Positions 8,367 through 16,791 of a stretch of DNA of 31,160 nt are shown piece by piece (the first letter of the stretch is position 1; each line of letters opens with the position of its first letter). Below the pieces are notes generated by a model, which saw only the letters and a list, made by a program, of their open reading frames with translations, had not been told where the DNA came from and ran no database searches. Source of the stretch: NBML01 sp029939535. Lineage in GTDB: Bacteria > Desulfobacterota > Desulfobacteria > Desulfobacterales > Desulfobacteraceae. A program made the position numbers and the translations under genes. The stretch lies in the NCBI GenBank assembly GCA_029939535.1, contig JAOZST010000023.1:1-31160 (forward strand), written 5' to 3'.

Positions 8367-10811
8367 TCACATCTTGGTCCTCAGATTTTCAGGGTCATAG
8401 GGTGAACCAAGATGCACCCGGGCAGCCATGGGTTTCCCCTCCACCATGATTTCATAGGTGCCCTGGAGAATCCAATCATTGGTTATTCCGTCGGGATTTG
8501 ATAGATATCCCATGGCCACTGCAGATCCAACTTCAAATCCATAGGCCCCGGAGCAGGTGATCTCGTTGTATTCACCATTTCGATAAATGGGTTCACTTCC
8601 GTAAAGCATCACCTCAGGGTCCTCCATGGTAAACATGACGATTTTACGATTTATTCCCTGGGCTTTCTGGGCTGCCAGGGCCTGTTTTCCAATGAAATTT
8701 CCCTTATTAAGCTTTACACCAAACCCCAGTCCAGCCTCGTAGGGAGTGTCGTCCGGGGTGATATCAGATTCCCAGTGGCGGCAGCCGGTTTCCAGGCGAA
8801 GGGAATTAACAGCCTGCATACCCACCAGCTTGAGATCATGTTTTTTACCTGTTTCCATAATAGCATCAAATACGGGAAGGGTAAAATGGGAGGGGATATA
8901 AAGTTCCCAGCCCAGTTCTCCTACATAGGACATCCTCACGGCCAGAACCCTTGCATAGGCGAGATCAATCTCCCGGGCTGTTGCAAAGGGAAAGGCTTCA
9001 TTGGAAAGGTCTGCACTGGTCAGATCCTGGAGAAGATCCCTGGATTTGGGCCCCATAATTGCCAGCATGGAATATCCATGGGTGACATCTGTTATGGTGC
9101 ATATGGCATTTTCTGGGATGCGGCGCTTTATATAATCCAGATCCCGGATGGTGGTGCCGGCGGCAGTCACAATAAAGAAAGTTTCATCATCCAGCCTGGT
9201 AATGGTAACATCGGTCTCAAAACCGCCCCGTTCATTTACCATGGGCGTGTAAACCACCCGCCCCTGTTTACCTGCAATATCATTAGTGCAGAGATTCTGG
9301 AGGATCGCCTCAGCATCCCTGCCCTGGACCATGAAATTTCCCATGGAAGAGAGATCATACATTCCCACCCCATGCCTTATGGCCAGGTGTTCCTGTTTTT
9401 GCCAGGGTAGCCAGTTAGGGCTTTTCCAGTCATATTCATGCACGGGCTCAACACCCTGGGGAGCAAAAAAATCAGCCCTTTCCCATCCTGCAATCTGGCT
9501 GAAGCAGGCGTTGTTGTCCTTTAAGCGGTCATGGATGGGAGAACAGATAATGGGACGGGCCGTTGTTCTCTGGCGGTTTGGATAATGATGTTCATACAAA
9601 ATCCCCACTGATTCAATTACACGGTCATGGAGATATCTGGTGTTCTGCTGCCAGGGAAAATACCTGCGCACATCAACTGGCCAGAGCTGTTCTTCGGGAT
9701 ATCCCTGGGAAACCCATTGGGCAAGGGCCCTGCCTACTCCGGCGGAACCGGCAATTCCCACGGAATTCATTCCACATCCCACAAAAAAGTTTTTAACCCC
9801 AGGGGCCTCCCCCACCATAAAGGCATTGTCAGGAGTAAAGCTTTCCGCACACACGGCCAGGTGTCGGATCTGGGCATCTTCCAGGGCAGGGAACCTTTCA
9901 AAACCGCATTTCATGAACACCTCAAACTGATCCCAGTCCTCGGCAAGTTCCGTGAATTTCCAGTCCTCGGGAATTCCCTTCATCCCCCAGGGTTTGGCTG
10001 TTACTTCAAAACCTCCCAGCAGCAGCCCGCCGGATTCTTCCTTAAAATAGGTAACCCCGTCAAAATCCCGCACCGTGGGAAAATGCTGTTTTATTCCCTC
10101 AATGGGAAGGGTAATGGCATGCATATGTTCTGCAGCATGTAGGGGAATGCTCACGTTGACCATTTTGCCGATATCTCTGCCCCACATTCCACCGCAGTTG
10201 ATTACATATTCACATGCAACATTTCCAAATTCGGTTTTTACCCCTGTGATCGCATTATTTTTAGTTTGAATATCCAGAACTTTACAGTTTTCGATGATGG
10301 TGGCTCCACCCATTTTGGCGCCTTTTGCCAGGGACTGAGTGGTGGCATTGGGATCGGTCTGGCCGTCATTGGGAAGATAAAAGGCTGCCTTAAGTCCCCG
10401 GGTGCTCATTCCAGGCACCATGCCTTCAGCTTCTTTCAAACTTATTTCATGCATATCAATGCCAAAGGCCTTGGCCATGGCAGATCCCCGAAGCCATTCA
10501 AGCCTGCGGTCCCGGGTCTGGCATACCCCGATGGCACCGGTTTTTACAAATCCAGTGTGAACTCCTGTTTCTGCTTCCAGGGTGGAATAGAGCTCAGAAG
10601 CATATTTTGCCAGGTTGGTCATCTCCTGGTTCTGGCGTAATTGGGCTAAAAGCCCTGCTGCTGCATAGGTGGTGCCGGAGCCCAGCTCTTTTCTTTCCAG
10701 AAGCAATACATCCTTAAAACCTAATTTAGTTAAATGATAGGCAGTGCTGCATCCTACAATACCTCCGCCTATGATTACGACCTGGCTTTGCTTGGGTAGT
10801 GTGGCTGTCAT
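8367..10811 (-). CDS. dimethylglycine/sarcosine dehydrogenase-like flavoprotein with GcvT domains
   Basis: An 814-aa fusion of an N-terminal DAO-type FAD oxidoreductase (dinucleotide motif VVIIGGGIVGCSTAYHL near residue 11), a linker domain (about 380-440), and C-terminal aminomethyltransferase (GcvT) folate-binding domains (about 440-810). In this family an N-methyl group is oxidised and the one-carbon unit handed to tetrahydrofolate, here probably dimethylglycine to sarcosine or sarcosine to glycine. The segment that holds the covalent-flavin histidine in mammalian enzymes (TWHAAG) reads TYAAAG, so FAD is probably non-covalent. The ATG at 10811 follows AGGAGG. A consensus sigma-54 promoter lies 54 bases upstream and a sigma-54 activator gene is divergent. 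Downstream comes an mttB leader, linking betaine demethylation to demethylation of its product. A related N-methyl amino acid is an alternative substrate. Confidence 0.88.
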   Translation of the reverse strand: MTATLPKQSQVVIIGGGIVGCSTAYHLTKLGFKDVLLLERKELGSGTTYAAAGLLAQLRQNQEMTNLAKYASELYSTLEAETGVHTGFVKTGAIGVCQTRDRRLEWLRGSAMAKAFGIDMHEISLKEAEGMVPGMSTRGLKAAFYLPNDGQTDPNATTQSLAKGAKMGGATIIENCKVLDIQTKNNAITGVKTEFGNVACEYVINCGGMWGRDIGKMVNVSIPLHAAEHMHAITLPIEGIKQHFPTVRDFDGVTYFKEESGGLLLGGFEVTAKPWGMKGIPEDWKFTELAEDWDQFEVFMKCGFERFPALEDAQIRHLAVCAESFTPDNAFMVGEAPGVKNFFVGCGMNSVGIAGSAGVGRALAQWVSQGYPEEQLWPVDVRRYFPWQQNTRYLHDRVIESVGILYEHHYPNRQRTTARPIICSPIHDRLKDNNACFSQIAGWERADFFAPQGVEPVHEYDWKSPNWLPWQKQEHLAIRHGVGMYDLSSMGNFMVQGRDAEAILQNLCTNDIAGKQGRVVYTPMVNERGGFETDVTITRLDDETFFIVTAAGTTIRDLDYIKRRIPENAICTITDVTHGYSMLAIMGPKSRDLLQDLTSADLSNEAFPFATAREIDLAYARVLAVRMSYVGELGWELYIPSHFTLPVFDAIMETGKKHDLKLVGMQAVNSLRLETGCRHWESDITPDDTPYEAGLGFGVKLNKGNFIGKQALAAQKAQGINRKIVMFTMEDPEVMLYGSEPIYRNGEYNEITCSGAYGFEVGSAVAMGYLSNPDGITNDWILQGTYEIMVEGKPMAARVHLGSPYDPENLRTKM

Positions 10812-10864
10812 TGAAACCTCCTGTAAAATTTATATAAAGAAAAATCAAATTAACAGGATAATTT

Positions 10865-10880
10865 AGCAACAGGCGTGCCA
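10865..10880 (-). promoter_or_regulatory. sigma-54 (-24/-12) promoter of the DMGDH-mttB operon
   Basis: The minus strand reads TGGCACGCCTGTTGCT, matching the sigma-54 consensus TGGCACG-N4-TTGCW, with GG and GC separated by exactly ten bases. Transcription would begin near 10854, giving a leader of about 43 bases that carries AGGAGG before the ATG at 10811. Confidence 0.9.
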
Positions 10881-11003
10881 GAATGGATGGATGAAAGAAA
10901 AAATATTTTTTGGGAACTATGGATTTATATTCTTTTTAAAACAGCTGGTTAGGCCAGGGGTTAAGGGCAGGAGTAGATCCGGGTCTGCAATTGAAACAGG
11001 GTG

Positions 11004-11067
11004 AATGATTCATATTTGCAATATTTTGAGTTAATGATGTAAATATGAATCATTATATTGAATCAAT
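11004..11067. promoter_or_regulatory. candidate enhancer/operator: TGAWTCA dyads
   Basis: AATGATTCATATTT (11004-11017) and AAATATGAATCATT (11041-11054) form a perfect 14-bp inverted repeat with a 23-base spacer. Each arm is itself a short dyad around TGA-W-TCA, and a third dyad ATTGAATCAAT follows at 11057-11067. The array lies roughly 125-190 bases upstream of the -24/-12 promoter and directly upstream of the activator gene's own -35 box. This is the expected place for binding by the Fis-type domain of the divergent activator, with possible autoregulation. Confidence 0.65.
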
Positions 11068-11095
11068 TTGACAAGACAAGGGGTTTGGGTATAAA
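11068..11095 (+). promoter_or_regulatory. putative sigma-70 promoter of the sigma-54 activator gene
   Basis: A perfect -35 hexamer TTGACA (11068-11073) is followed after 16 bases by TATAAA (11090-11095). Transcription would start near 11102, about 27 bases before the ATG at 11129. The -35 box abuts the third TGAATCA dyad, so a protein bound there could modulate this promoter. Confidence 0.6.
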
Positions 11096-11128
11096 ATTTG
11101 GGAAAATATTTTCCAGGATAAGGATACA

Positions 11129-12538
11129 ATGGGTAGTATGTTAAAAAAAAAACCAGGTCTTTCCCCCAGCCTGAAGCTTGAAGACTTTGAACTGATCTTT
11201 GAATCCATAATGAAAAATTCAAAGGACGGTCTTTTTGTGGTGGATAAAGAGGGTGTGGTGGTCATGGTCAATAAGGCCACCCAGGATATGTTTGATTTTA
11301 AAACTTCTGAGGTTCTTGGCAGAAATGTCCAGGACCTGGTCACAGAGGGTTTTTACCAGCCCTCGGTATCTATTCTGGTTATCCAGCAGAAAATAGTTAT
11401 TTCCCTGATTCAGACCACCCGTCACAAGAAAAAAATCCTTTCCACGGGCATTCCTATTTTTGATGGTGCGGGCGAGATTAAATTTGTTCTGGTCAATGAC
11501 CGGGATATTTCCCATATTAATATGCTGGCCCAGAGCCTTTATCCCGAAGATCTGCCCAGAGATAGAATAAGGCTGGATTTTTCAGATAAAGACCTTGCCT
11601 CAATTGAACTTGAAAAAATGGTAATCAAAAGTCCTGCCATGATCAAAGTGGTCCAGACCATTATCCAGGCCTCTAAATTTGATATCCCCATGATTCTTAC
11701 CGGAGAGTCTGGAACGGGAAAATCCATGATTGCAAGGCTGGTCCACCAATTATCCAGGCGGAGAAACTATCCATTTACTGACCTGAACTGCGCTGCCATT
11801 ACCCCTTCCCTTATTGAGTCGGAATTGTTTGGCCATGAAAGGGGGGCCTTTACAGGGGCATCTGTTTCCGGGAAAAAAGGGCTCTTTGAAATGGCAGACA
11901 AGGGAACCCTGTTTCTGGATGAAATCGGAGAGATTCCTTTGCCCATCCAGGTGAAATTATTAAAATTCCTTGAAACCATGGAATTGATCCGGGTGGGGGG
12001 GACCAGTCCAGTAAAAATTAACACAAGAATCATTGCTGCCACTAACCAGGATCTGGAAGAGATGGTGGCCCAGGGGAAATTTCGAAGAGATCTTTATTTC
12101 AGGCTCAATGTGGTTCCGGTTCATATCCCTTCTCTGGGGGAAAGGCCGGAGGATATCCTGCCCCTGGCTTTGTCTTTTCTGAACCGCTTTAATCAGGAAT
12201 TTAATATCAAAAAAAAACTTTCCCAGCCCGTGTGCCAGGTATTGTCCCAATATGATTTTCCAGGAAATGTCAGGGAATTGGAAAATCTGATCAAACGTCT
12301 TGTAACAATGACAGCATCAGACTGCATAGATCTGGGCGATCTTCCCTCCTTTCTGGCCAGGGAAAAAAGACCTGATTTGCCCCAGAAGCCTGAAACATTG
12401 ACCTTTCAGGATGAAATAAGCGCCTTTGAACAAGAAAAGCTTTTCCAGGCCGTGGAAAAATACGGGAGCCAGAGAAAAGCTGCCAAAGCCCTGAGAATGA
12501 GTCAGTCAACCCTGTCGCGAAAATTGAAAAAATTGTGA
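11129..12538 (+). CDS. sigma-54-dependent transcriptional activator (PAS-AAA+-Fis)
   Basis: Enhancer-binding protein of 469 aa. An N-terminal PAS sensor (about residues 27-130, with KDGLFVVDKEGVVVMVNKA) replaces a phosphorylation receiver domain, implying sensing of a small molecule or redox state. The AAA+ core has Walker A GESGTGKS near 192, the sigma-54 contact motif GAFTGA near 239 and Walker B GTLFLDEIGEIP near 258. The last 40 residues form a Fis-type helix-turn-helix (AAKALRMSQSTLSRKLKKL). ATG at 11129 follows an AAGGAT ribosome site. Divergent arrangement with the DMGDH-like gene, its sigma-54 promoter and the TGAWTCA dyads makes it the likely local activator of betaine/dimethylglycine use. 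Confidence 0.94.
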   Translation: MGSMLKKKPGLSPSLKLEDFELIFESIMKNSKDGLFVVDKEGVVVMVNKATQDMFDFKTSEVLGRNVQDLVTEGFYQPSVSILVIQQKIVISLIQTTRHKKKILSTGIPIFDGAGEIKFVLVNDRDISHINMLAQSLYPEDLPRDRIRLDFSDKDLASIELEKMVIKSPAMIKVVQTIIQASKFDIPMILTGESGTGKSMIARLVHQLSRRRNYPFTDLNCAAITPSLIESELFGHERGAFTGASVSGKKGLFEMADKGTLFLDEIGEIPLPIQVKLLKFLETMELIRVGGTSPVKINTRIIAATNQDLEEMVAQGKFRRDLYFRLNVVPVHIPSLGERPEDILPLALSFLNRFNQEFNIKKKLSQPVCQVLSQYDFPGNVRELENLIKRLVTMTASDCIDLGDLPSFLAREKRPDLPQKPETLTFQDEISAFEQEKLFQAVEKYGSQRKAAKALRMSQSTLSRKLKKL

Positions 12539-12593
12539 CCTGTGCGGGTTAGGACCGCAGATGAAATAAGTTGAGCTGAAATAGCGCAGGGTT

Positions 12594-12953
12594 TCATTGG
12601 ATATACCATTTTTTCGAATTTGGAAATATCTCCTGGGTCATTGCAAGAGTAAAAGTGGTTAGCGGATTTAAACTTTGTTTCAATTGAAATAAATCTTCTT
12701 TTTTACCAATTGATTCCAGTATTGCCCCAAGCAATGCACGGGCTCTCGGCGGATAGTTCAAGGCATATTTAACAAGATATTTTTTTTTGTTGCCTTTTAA
12801 CTCGCCAAATATGGTTTTTTTAGGTTTGTAAAAAACCCCGGTTGAAATTCGTTTAATACTATTCCCAGTAAAGAGCCGTTCAAGAGCTTTTGCAGCCACC
12901 CCATATTCATCTATATGTGAAAACTTTGCCAGAATGGTCTCAGTTCTGGCCAA
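12594..12953 (-). CDS. shortened DUF6088-like protein (AbiEi-type antitoxin relative), possibly internally deleted
   Basis: A 119-aa frame. Residues about 17-53 (AKALERLFTGNSIKRISTG, VFYKPKKTIFGELK) resemble the winged-helix N-terminal part of DUF6088/AbiEi-like proteins. Residues about 67-119 (YPPRARALLGAILES, LKQSLNPLTTFTLAM) resemble the family's C-terminal end. From memory, full-length members are about 190-200 aa and have a central block between these parts that is absent here. The TTG start at 12953 has only a weak ribosome site. The frame is continuous with the preceding GntR gene through one TAG at 12969-12971. No partner toxin (AbiEii-like) is visible, so this may be a decaying remnant. 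Family call is from recalled motifs only. Confidence 0.55.
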   Translation of the reverse strand: MARTETILAKFSHIDEYGVAAKALERLFTGNSIKRISTGVFYKPKKTIFGELKGNKKKYLVKYALNYPPRARALLGAILESIGKKEDLFQLKQSLNPLTTFTLAMTQEIFPNSKKWYIQ

Positions 12954-12968
12954 TACCTGATTTATTTC

Positions 12969-13628
12969 CTATCCAAAGGGGAGACGCAACATTTTATTAT
13001 AGGTTTCTTTGATGATTTCAAGTCCGCTTTTAATATTGATTTCAAAAGTTTCCTTGACTCTTTCAGGGTCTTTACTCCTGAGGGCATCAAGGATGTCCTG
13101 GTGCTGGGAGTTGCATTTAATGCAATATTCTTTTTCCCATCGATAAATATTCAGAACACTTTCCACGGACTGGATCAATGCCTGGGCAATATTACAGAGG
13201 CGGGGAAGGTTAGATGCTTCATAAATAAGCCAATGAAACTGCCTGTCAAAATGGTAGTGATTTTTTGGGAGTTCCTTCATGGCAGCGAGTATTTCTTCCA
13301 GTTTTGTAAAATGAGAAACAGTCAGGTTTTCCATGGCCTCAACAGCAAGTTTTGATTCCAGTTCCACCCTCAGGTCATAGATATGAAGGATTTCTTTTCG
13401 CCGGGGAGGAGTGGCAACAATGGCTCCTTTATAGGGGATATTTTTCACCAGCCCTGACCTGTCAAGGCGCATGAGGGCTTCCCGGATAGGTCCACGGCCA
13501 ATGCCCAGTTCTTCTTCAAGTTCAGACAGGATAAGACGGGTTCCTGGAAGTTTAAAACCGCTGAGAATCATATCTCTTATCTTCTCATAAGCCTGCAGGG
13601 ATTTCATGGAAGATTTATTGTCAGCCAA
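12969..13628 (-). CDS. GntR-family (FadR/FCD subfamily) transcriptional regulator
   Basis: 219 aa. N-terminal winged helix with the GntR signature ELEEELGIGRGPIREAL, DRSGLV and PYKGAIV (about residues 33-72), then an all-helical FCD ligand domain with metal-binding-type residues (Asp in IYDLRVELE, His in FHWLIYEA and NSQHQDIL). FCD regulators commonly sense organic acids or amino acids handled by neighbouring genes. I chose the TTG at 13628 because GGAG lies eight bases upstream; the internal ATG at 13607 has no ribosome site. It is last but one in the operon that starts with the HisD/HpsN-like gene and is its likely specific repressor. Confidence 0.9.
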   Translation of the reverse strand: MADNKSSMKSLQAYEKIRDMILSGFKLPGTRLILSELEEELGIGRGPIREALMRLDRSGLVKNIPYKGAIVATPPRRKEILHIYDLRVELESKLAVEAMENLTVSHFTKLEEILAAMKELPKNHYHFDRQFHWLIYEASNLPRLCNIAQALIQSVESVLNIYRWEKEYCIKCNSQHQDILDALRSKDPERVKETFEINIKSGLEIIKETYNKMLRLPFG

Positions 13629-13690
13629 ATCAAAAGCTCCTAATTGTTATTTTACAAAAATTCAATATTCTATACTATAGTTTATGAAAA

Positions 13691-14416
13691 TTAACCATTT
13701 AATTTGTCGGAACAGGAGGCTTGATACTTTGCAACTTGTACAATTTTCATGGCCAGCACCTGGGCAGCATCAATGGCGTTGATGGGCAAATCACCACCCA
13801 GGGCGCTCAGTTCGGTGCAGGCAATAACAGCTATCCCAGCACCTTTATCCAAAAGGTTTTCACATACTTTTATATACGCATCCTTTGTCCGGGAATCTGT
13901 ATTCCCCTTTTTAACTTCTTTGATAATGGTAAAAAGACTGTCCTGATACCAGGGATCAGGCCAGATATCCTGAAGTCCCAGTTTTTCAAACCTTGAGGAA
14001 TAAAGTCCTGTCATGGCAACTGCCGGAGAAGCAAGGATGCCTATTTTTTTTTGATCCGGGAAATTGGTTTTAATGGTATTGGACACAAGATCAATCAGAT
14101 TAATGACCGGAATTTTTACTGCATCCTGGACAGTGTCATAATAATAATGGGCTGTATTGCAGGCAATAACAAGAAAATCAGCACCCCAGGTTTCAAGGCG
14201 TTTGCCCATATCTGCCATACAGGGGCCAGGGTCTTCTCCGTTTCCCTCAATAATGGCTTTTATTCTGGACGGAACCTTGGGATTATTATCCACAATACAC
14301 CGGATATGGTCCATATCATCCAGAGCCGGTGTCAGGCGAATAATGCGCTGCATGAGATCAACAGTGGCCTCAGGCCCCATGCCCCCTATAATGCCGACTA
14401 TTTTTTCTTTTTTCAT
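13691..14416 (-). CDS. aspartate/glutamate racemase family protein
   Basis: About 241 aa. The N-terminus VGIIGGMGPEATVDLMQRII and the two catalytic-cysteine motifs ACNTAH (near residue 88) and ACTELS (near 198) are those of PLP-independent aspartate/glutamate racemases. The ATG at 14416 fits the family N-terminus (MKKEKIVGIIGGMG) and follows GGGAATC. An in-frame TTG start 33 bases earlier would lie inside a hairpin repeat and is less likely. It sits between a PLP lyase and a GntR regulator, so it may interconvert the stereoisomers of an amino acid (for example cysteate or aspartate) fed into the lyase. The exact substrate is unknown. Confidence 0.88.
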   Translation of the reverse strand: MKKEKIVGIIGGMGPEATVDLMQRIIRLTPALDDMDHIRCIVDNNPKVPSRIKAIIEGNGEDPGPCMADMGKRLETWGADFLVIACNTAHYYYDTVQDAVKIPVINLIDLVSNTIKTNFPDQKKIGILASPAVAMTGLYSSRFEKLGLQDIWPDPWYQDSLFTIIKEVKKGNTDSRTKDAYIKVCENLLDKGAGIAVIACTELSALGGDLPINAIDAAQVLAMKIVQVAKYQASCSDKLNG

Positions 14417-14440
14417 ATTTTGATTCCCGGTAAAAATATT

Positions 14441-14505
14441 CTCGCACAAAGCCGCAAAGACACAAGGTCTGTACTTTTCCTGGTGGCTTGGTATCTTTGC
14501 GCGAG
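14441..14505. repeat. imperfect hairpin of GCAAAGAC-like repeats
   Basis: The arms 14441-14467 and 14479-14505 are 27 bases each, match at about 20 positions as an inverted repeat, and are separated by 11 bases. The arms carry short periodic units (CGCAAAGA, CACAAGG). The element separates the PLP lyase from the racemase and resembles dispersed intergenic hairpins rather than a T-tailed terminator. Confidence 0.6.
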
Positions 14506-14523
14506 ATTTTAAATGGCTGAACT

Positions 14524-15528
14524 CTATTCCTGCCTGAATGTATCCATATATGCATAAAGAGCAGGAGATCCCCCTGTGTGGAGAAAAAGGACATTGGAAT
14601 TTTTTGGGAAATGACCTTTGCGAACAAGATCAATGAGCCCGGCAGCAGCTTTGCCTGAGTATACAGGGTCCAGAAGAATTGCTTCAGTTCCTGCAAAAAG
14701 TTTTACAGCTTCAACCATGGAGTCTGTGGGAAGGGAGTAGCCAGGCCCTACATATTCATCAAAACATACAATTTCTTTTCGGCCAATTTCTGTTTTCACA
14801 CCCAGCTTTTCAGCTGTTTCCAGTGCCAGCTTATAAACAATTTCTTCCTGGACCTCTCTGGGCCTGGAAACATTGATCCCGCTGATGGGGATATTGCCGC
14901 TGACACCTGCCATGCCCACAGCCATGCCCGCATGGGTTCCGGCAGAACCTGAAGGAACAATTATATGATCAATATCAAGGCCCAGGTCATTGAGCTGCCC
15001 CATGGTCTCTTCTGCACAGGCAGCATATCCCATGGCTCCAATGGCATTTGATGCGCCCCCGGGTACGATATAGGGTTTTCTGCCTTCTGCATCAAGTTCA
15101 GCACCCTTTCTTCCCATATGGGCCATCATGTCGGAACCACCCGGAACAACTTCTATGCTTTTCACCCCAAGAAGTTCAAATAGAAAATTGTTTCCACTGG
15201 CCTCTGCTTTATAGGAACCCTCTACCCGTTCTTCAAGAATAAGGTGACAGTCCAGGCCTTCCTTGGCAGACCAGGAGGCTGTCAACCTTGCGTGGTTTGA
15301 CTGCACAGCCCCGCAGGTGATGATTGTGTCTGCTCCCTGGTCCATGGCATCGCCAATGCAGAATTCAAGTTTTCTGGTTTTGTTGCCCCCGGCAGCTCCG
15401 GGAAGAAGATCGTCCCGTTTGATATACAGGTTTACATCATTGCCAAGGGCTTTGGTCAAAGCGGGTAAAAATTCAATGGAAGTGGGGCCTTGGAGATATT
15501 TTCTTCTGGGAAATTTGGTAAAATTCAT
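14524..15528 (-). CDS. PLP-dependent D-cysteine desulfhydrase / L-cysteate sulfo-lyase (CuyA-like) family protein
   Basis: 334 aa, typical for the ACC deaminase/D-cysteine desulfhydrase family. The PLP lysine lies in GGNKTRKLEF (near residue 52), followed by GAVQSNHARLTA and PSGSAGTHAGMAVG for phosphate binding, and LDPVYSGKAAAGLIDL and FLHTGGSPALYAY at the end. The motifs GGNKTRKLE, SRPREVQEE, GYSLPT and KGHF are closer, as I recall them, to CuyA (cysteate to pyruvate, sulfite and ammonium) than to E. coli DcyD, which has GGNKLRKLE. In a sulfidogen, sulfite released this way would serve as electron acceptor. AAGGA precedes the ATG. Membership of the fold is certain; substrate is inferred from motif memory and neighbours. 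Confidence 0.85.
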   Translation of the reverse strand: MNFTKFPRRKYLQGPTSIEFLPALTKALGNDVNLYIKRDDLLPGAAGGNKTRKLEFCIGDAMDQGADTIITCGAVQSNHARLTASWSAKEGLDCHLILEERVEGSYKAEASGNNFLFELLGVKSIEVVPGGSDMMAHMGRKGAELDAEGRKPYIVPGGASNAIGAMGYAACAEETMGQLNDLGLDIDHIIVPSGSAGTHAGMAVGMAGVSGNIPISGINVSRPREVQEEIVYKLALETAEKLGVKTEIGRKEIVCFDEYVGPGYSLPTDSMVEAVKLFAGTEAILLDPVYSGKAAAGLIDLVRKGHFPKNSNVLFLHTGGSPALYAYMDTFRQE

Positions 15529-15570
15529 GGTTTGTCCTTTTTATTGTTGTATGTTTTATTTAATGAAAAT

Positions 15571-16788
15571 TTATTTAAGGAGGTTTTTTGCCACCTGTTC
15601 TATAATTTTCAGGATTAATTTGCAATCATCTTCAGTAAATGTCAGGGGAATTCGCATATCACACATAACGGCAAGTATGCGTTTGGTATTGGCAAGGGTG
15701 GGCAATTCACCGAAATATTTCCAGCTTTCATAGGCAGAGGTAAATCCCACAGGCTCTTTATTACCAAACCATTTGAGTTCAACACCCTGATCCATGCAGG
15801 CTGCCAGAAATTTCCGGATGATCTCTTCATCCTGATTAAGTAAAGAAAACTGGATGGAGCTTCCCACATATTTTTCCCGGGGATTCCTCTGGGGGCAGGT
15901 AATACCCTTGATCCTGATCAAACCCTGTTCCAATAGTTGATAGCGTTTATTCCATCGTTCACATTGTACATCCAAAATCTTTAGCTGGGGTCTTAATATT
16001 GCTGCCCTGAGGTTGTCCATGCGGCAGGAATAGTTGGGAACCATTGTTTTAAGATTTTCAAAAACATCCATGCCAGGCCGGGATGTATGACGTTCATAAA
16101 GCATGTAAGAGCCTGAATGAATAATGGCCCGGCCAATTAGTTCGGGATCATCTGTAACCAATAATCCCCCTTCACCTGAATTCATATGCTTATAGGTCTG
16201 GGTGCTGAAGCATGCGGCCTTTCCAAAGGACCCTGATTTCCTGTCGTCCCACAAGGCTCCCATGGTATGGGCGCAATCTTCAATGAGAACAAGATCATGG
16301 GCTTTGCAGATTTCTATGATCCTGTCCATATTGGCTATGTGTCCGCGCATATGGGAGAGCATGAAGTATTTGACATTGTCTGGCGCGGCTTTTTTTTCAA
16401 GATCATCAAGGTCAATGGTGTAATCATCCTTTATATCCACCAGCTCAATCTCAGCTCCTGAGTTTTCAATGGCACCGGGTACAGGGGCCAGGGTGTATGC
16501 ATTGCAAAGGACCTTATCCCCGGGTTTTACTCCGGCACTTTTAAGGGCAAGATACATGGCGCTTCCGCAGGATGCACAGGCAAGGCAGTATTTTTTACCC
16601 ATGTACGCTGCAAACTCCTCTTCCAGAAGAGCTGATTCTCCCTTTTCTCCGGGATTGACATTGTAACGGTGGAGTTTGCCGGATTTTAAAATTTCCAGGG
16701 CTTTTTCAATTCCCTCATCACAAATGGGCTCCTGCAGGGTGAAATCCTTTGTAAATTTTTTGTCTGCATTATTATCTGGTGAAGACAC
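15571..16788 (-). CDS. DegT/DnrJ/EryC1/StrS-family PLP aminotransferase
   Basis: 405 aa with the sugar-aminotransferase fold: YMGKKYCLACASCGSAMYLA (PLP phosphate region, near residue 63), IEDCAHTMGA with the pyridine-nitrogen aspartate (near 170), and the Schiff-base lysine in STQTYKHMNSGEGG (near 195). Members usually aminate nucleotide-linked keto-sugars, but no sugar-nucleotide genes are nearby. The GTG at 16788 follows three bases after the stop of the HisD/HpsN-like gene, and its ribosome site GGAG lies in that gene's last codons, so translation is coupled. Context suggests transamination of a small catabolic intermediate rather than cell-surface sugar synthesis, although family precedent for that is limited. 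Confidence 0.88.
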   Translation of the reverse strand: MSSPDNNADKKFTKDFTLQEPICDEGIEKALEILKSGKLHRYNVNPGEKGESALLEEEFAAYMGKKYCLACASCGSAMYLALKSAGVKPGDKVLCNAYTLAPVPGAIENSGAEIELVDIKDDYTIDLDDLEKKAAPDNVKYFMLSHMRGHIANMDRIIEICKAHDLVLIEDCAHTMGALWDDRKSGSFGKAACFSTQTYKHMNSGEGGLLVTDDPELIGRAIIHSGSYMLYERHTSRPGMDVFENLKTMVPNYSCRMDNLRAAILRPQLKILDVQCERWNKRYQLLEQGLIRIKGITCPQRNPREKYVGSSIQFSLLNQDEEIIRKFLAACMDQGVELKWFGNKEPVGFTSAYESWKYFGELPTLANTKRILAVMCDMRIPLTFTEDDCKLILKIIEQVAKNLLK

Positions 16789-16791
16789 TAT

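Noticed and set aside
8775..10142. Plus-strand open frames of up to 211 codons inside the DMGDH-like gene
   Set aside because: They lie opposite a well-supported 814-aa gene and show no domain or start signals.
12539..12593. Intrinsic terminator between the convergent activator and DUF6088-like genes
   Set aside because: Only a five-base TGCGG/CCGCA stem without a T-run is present.
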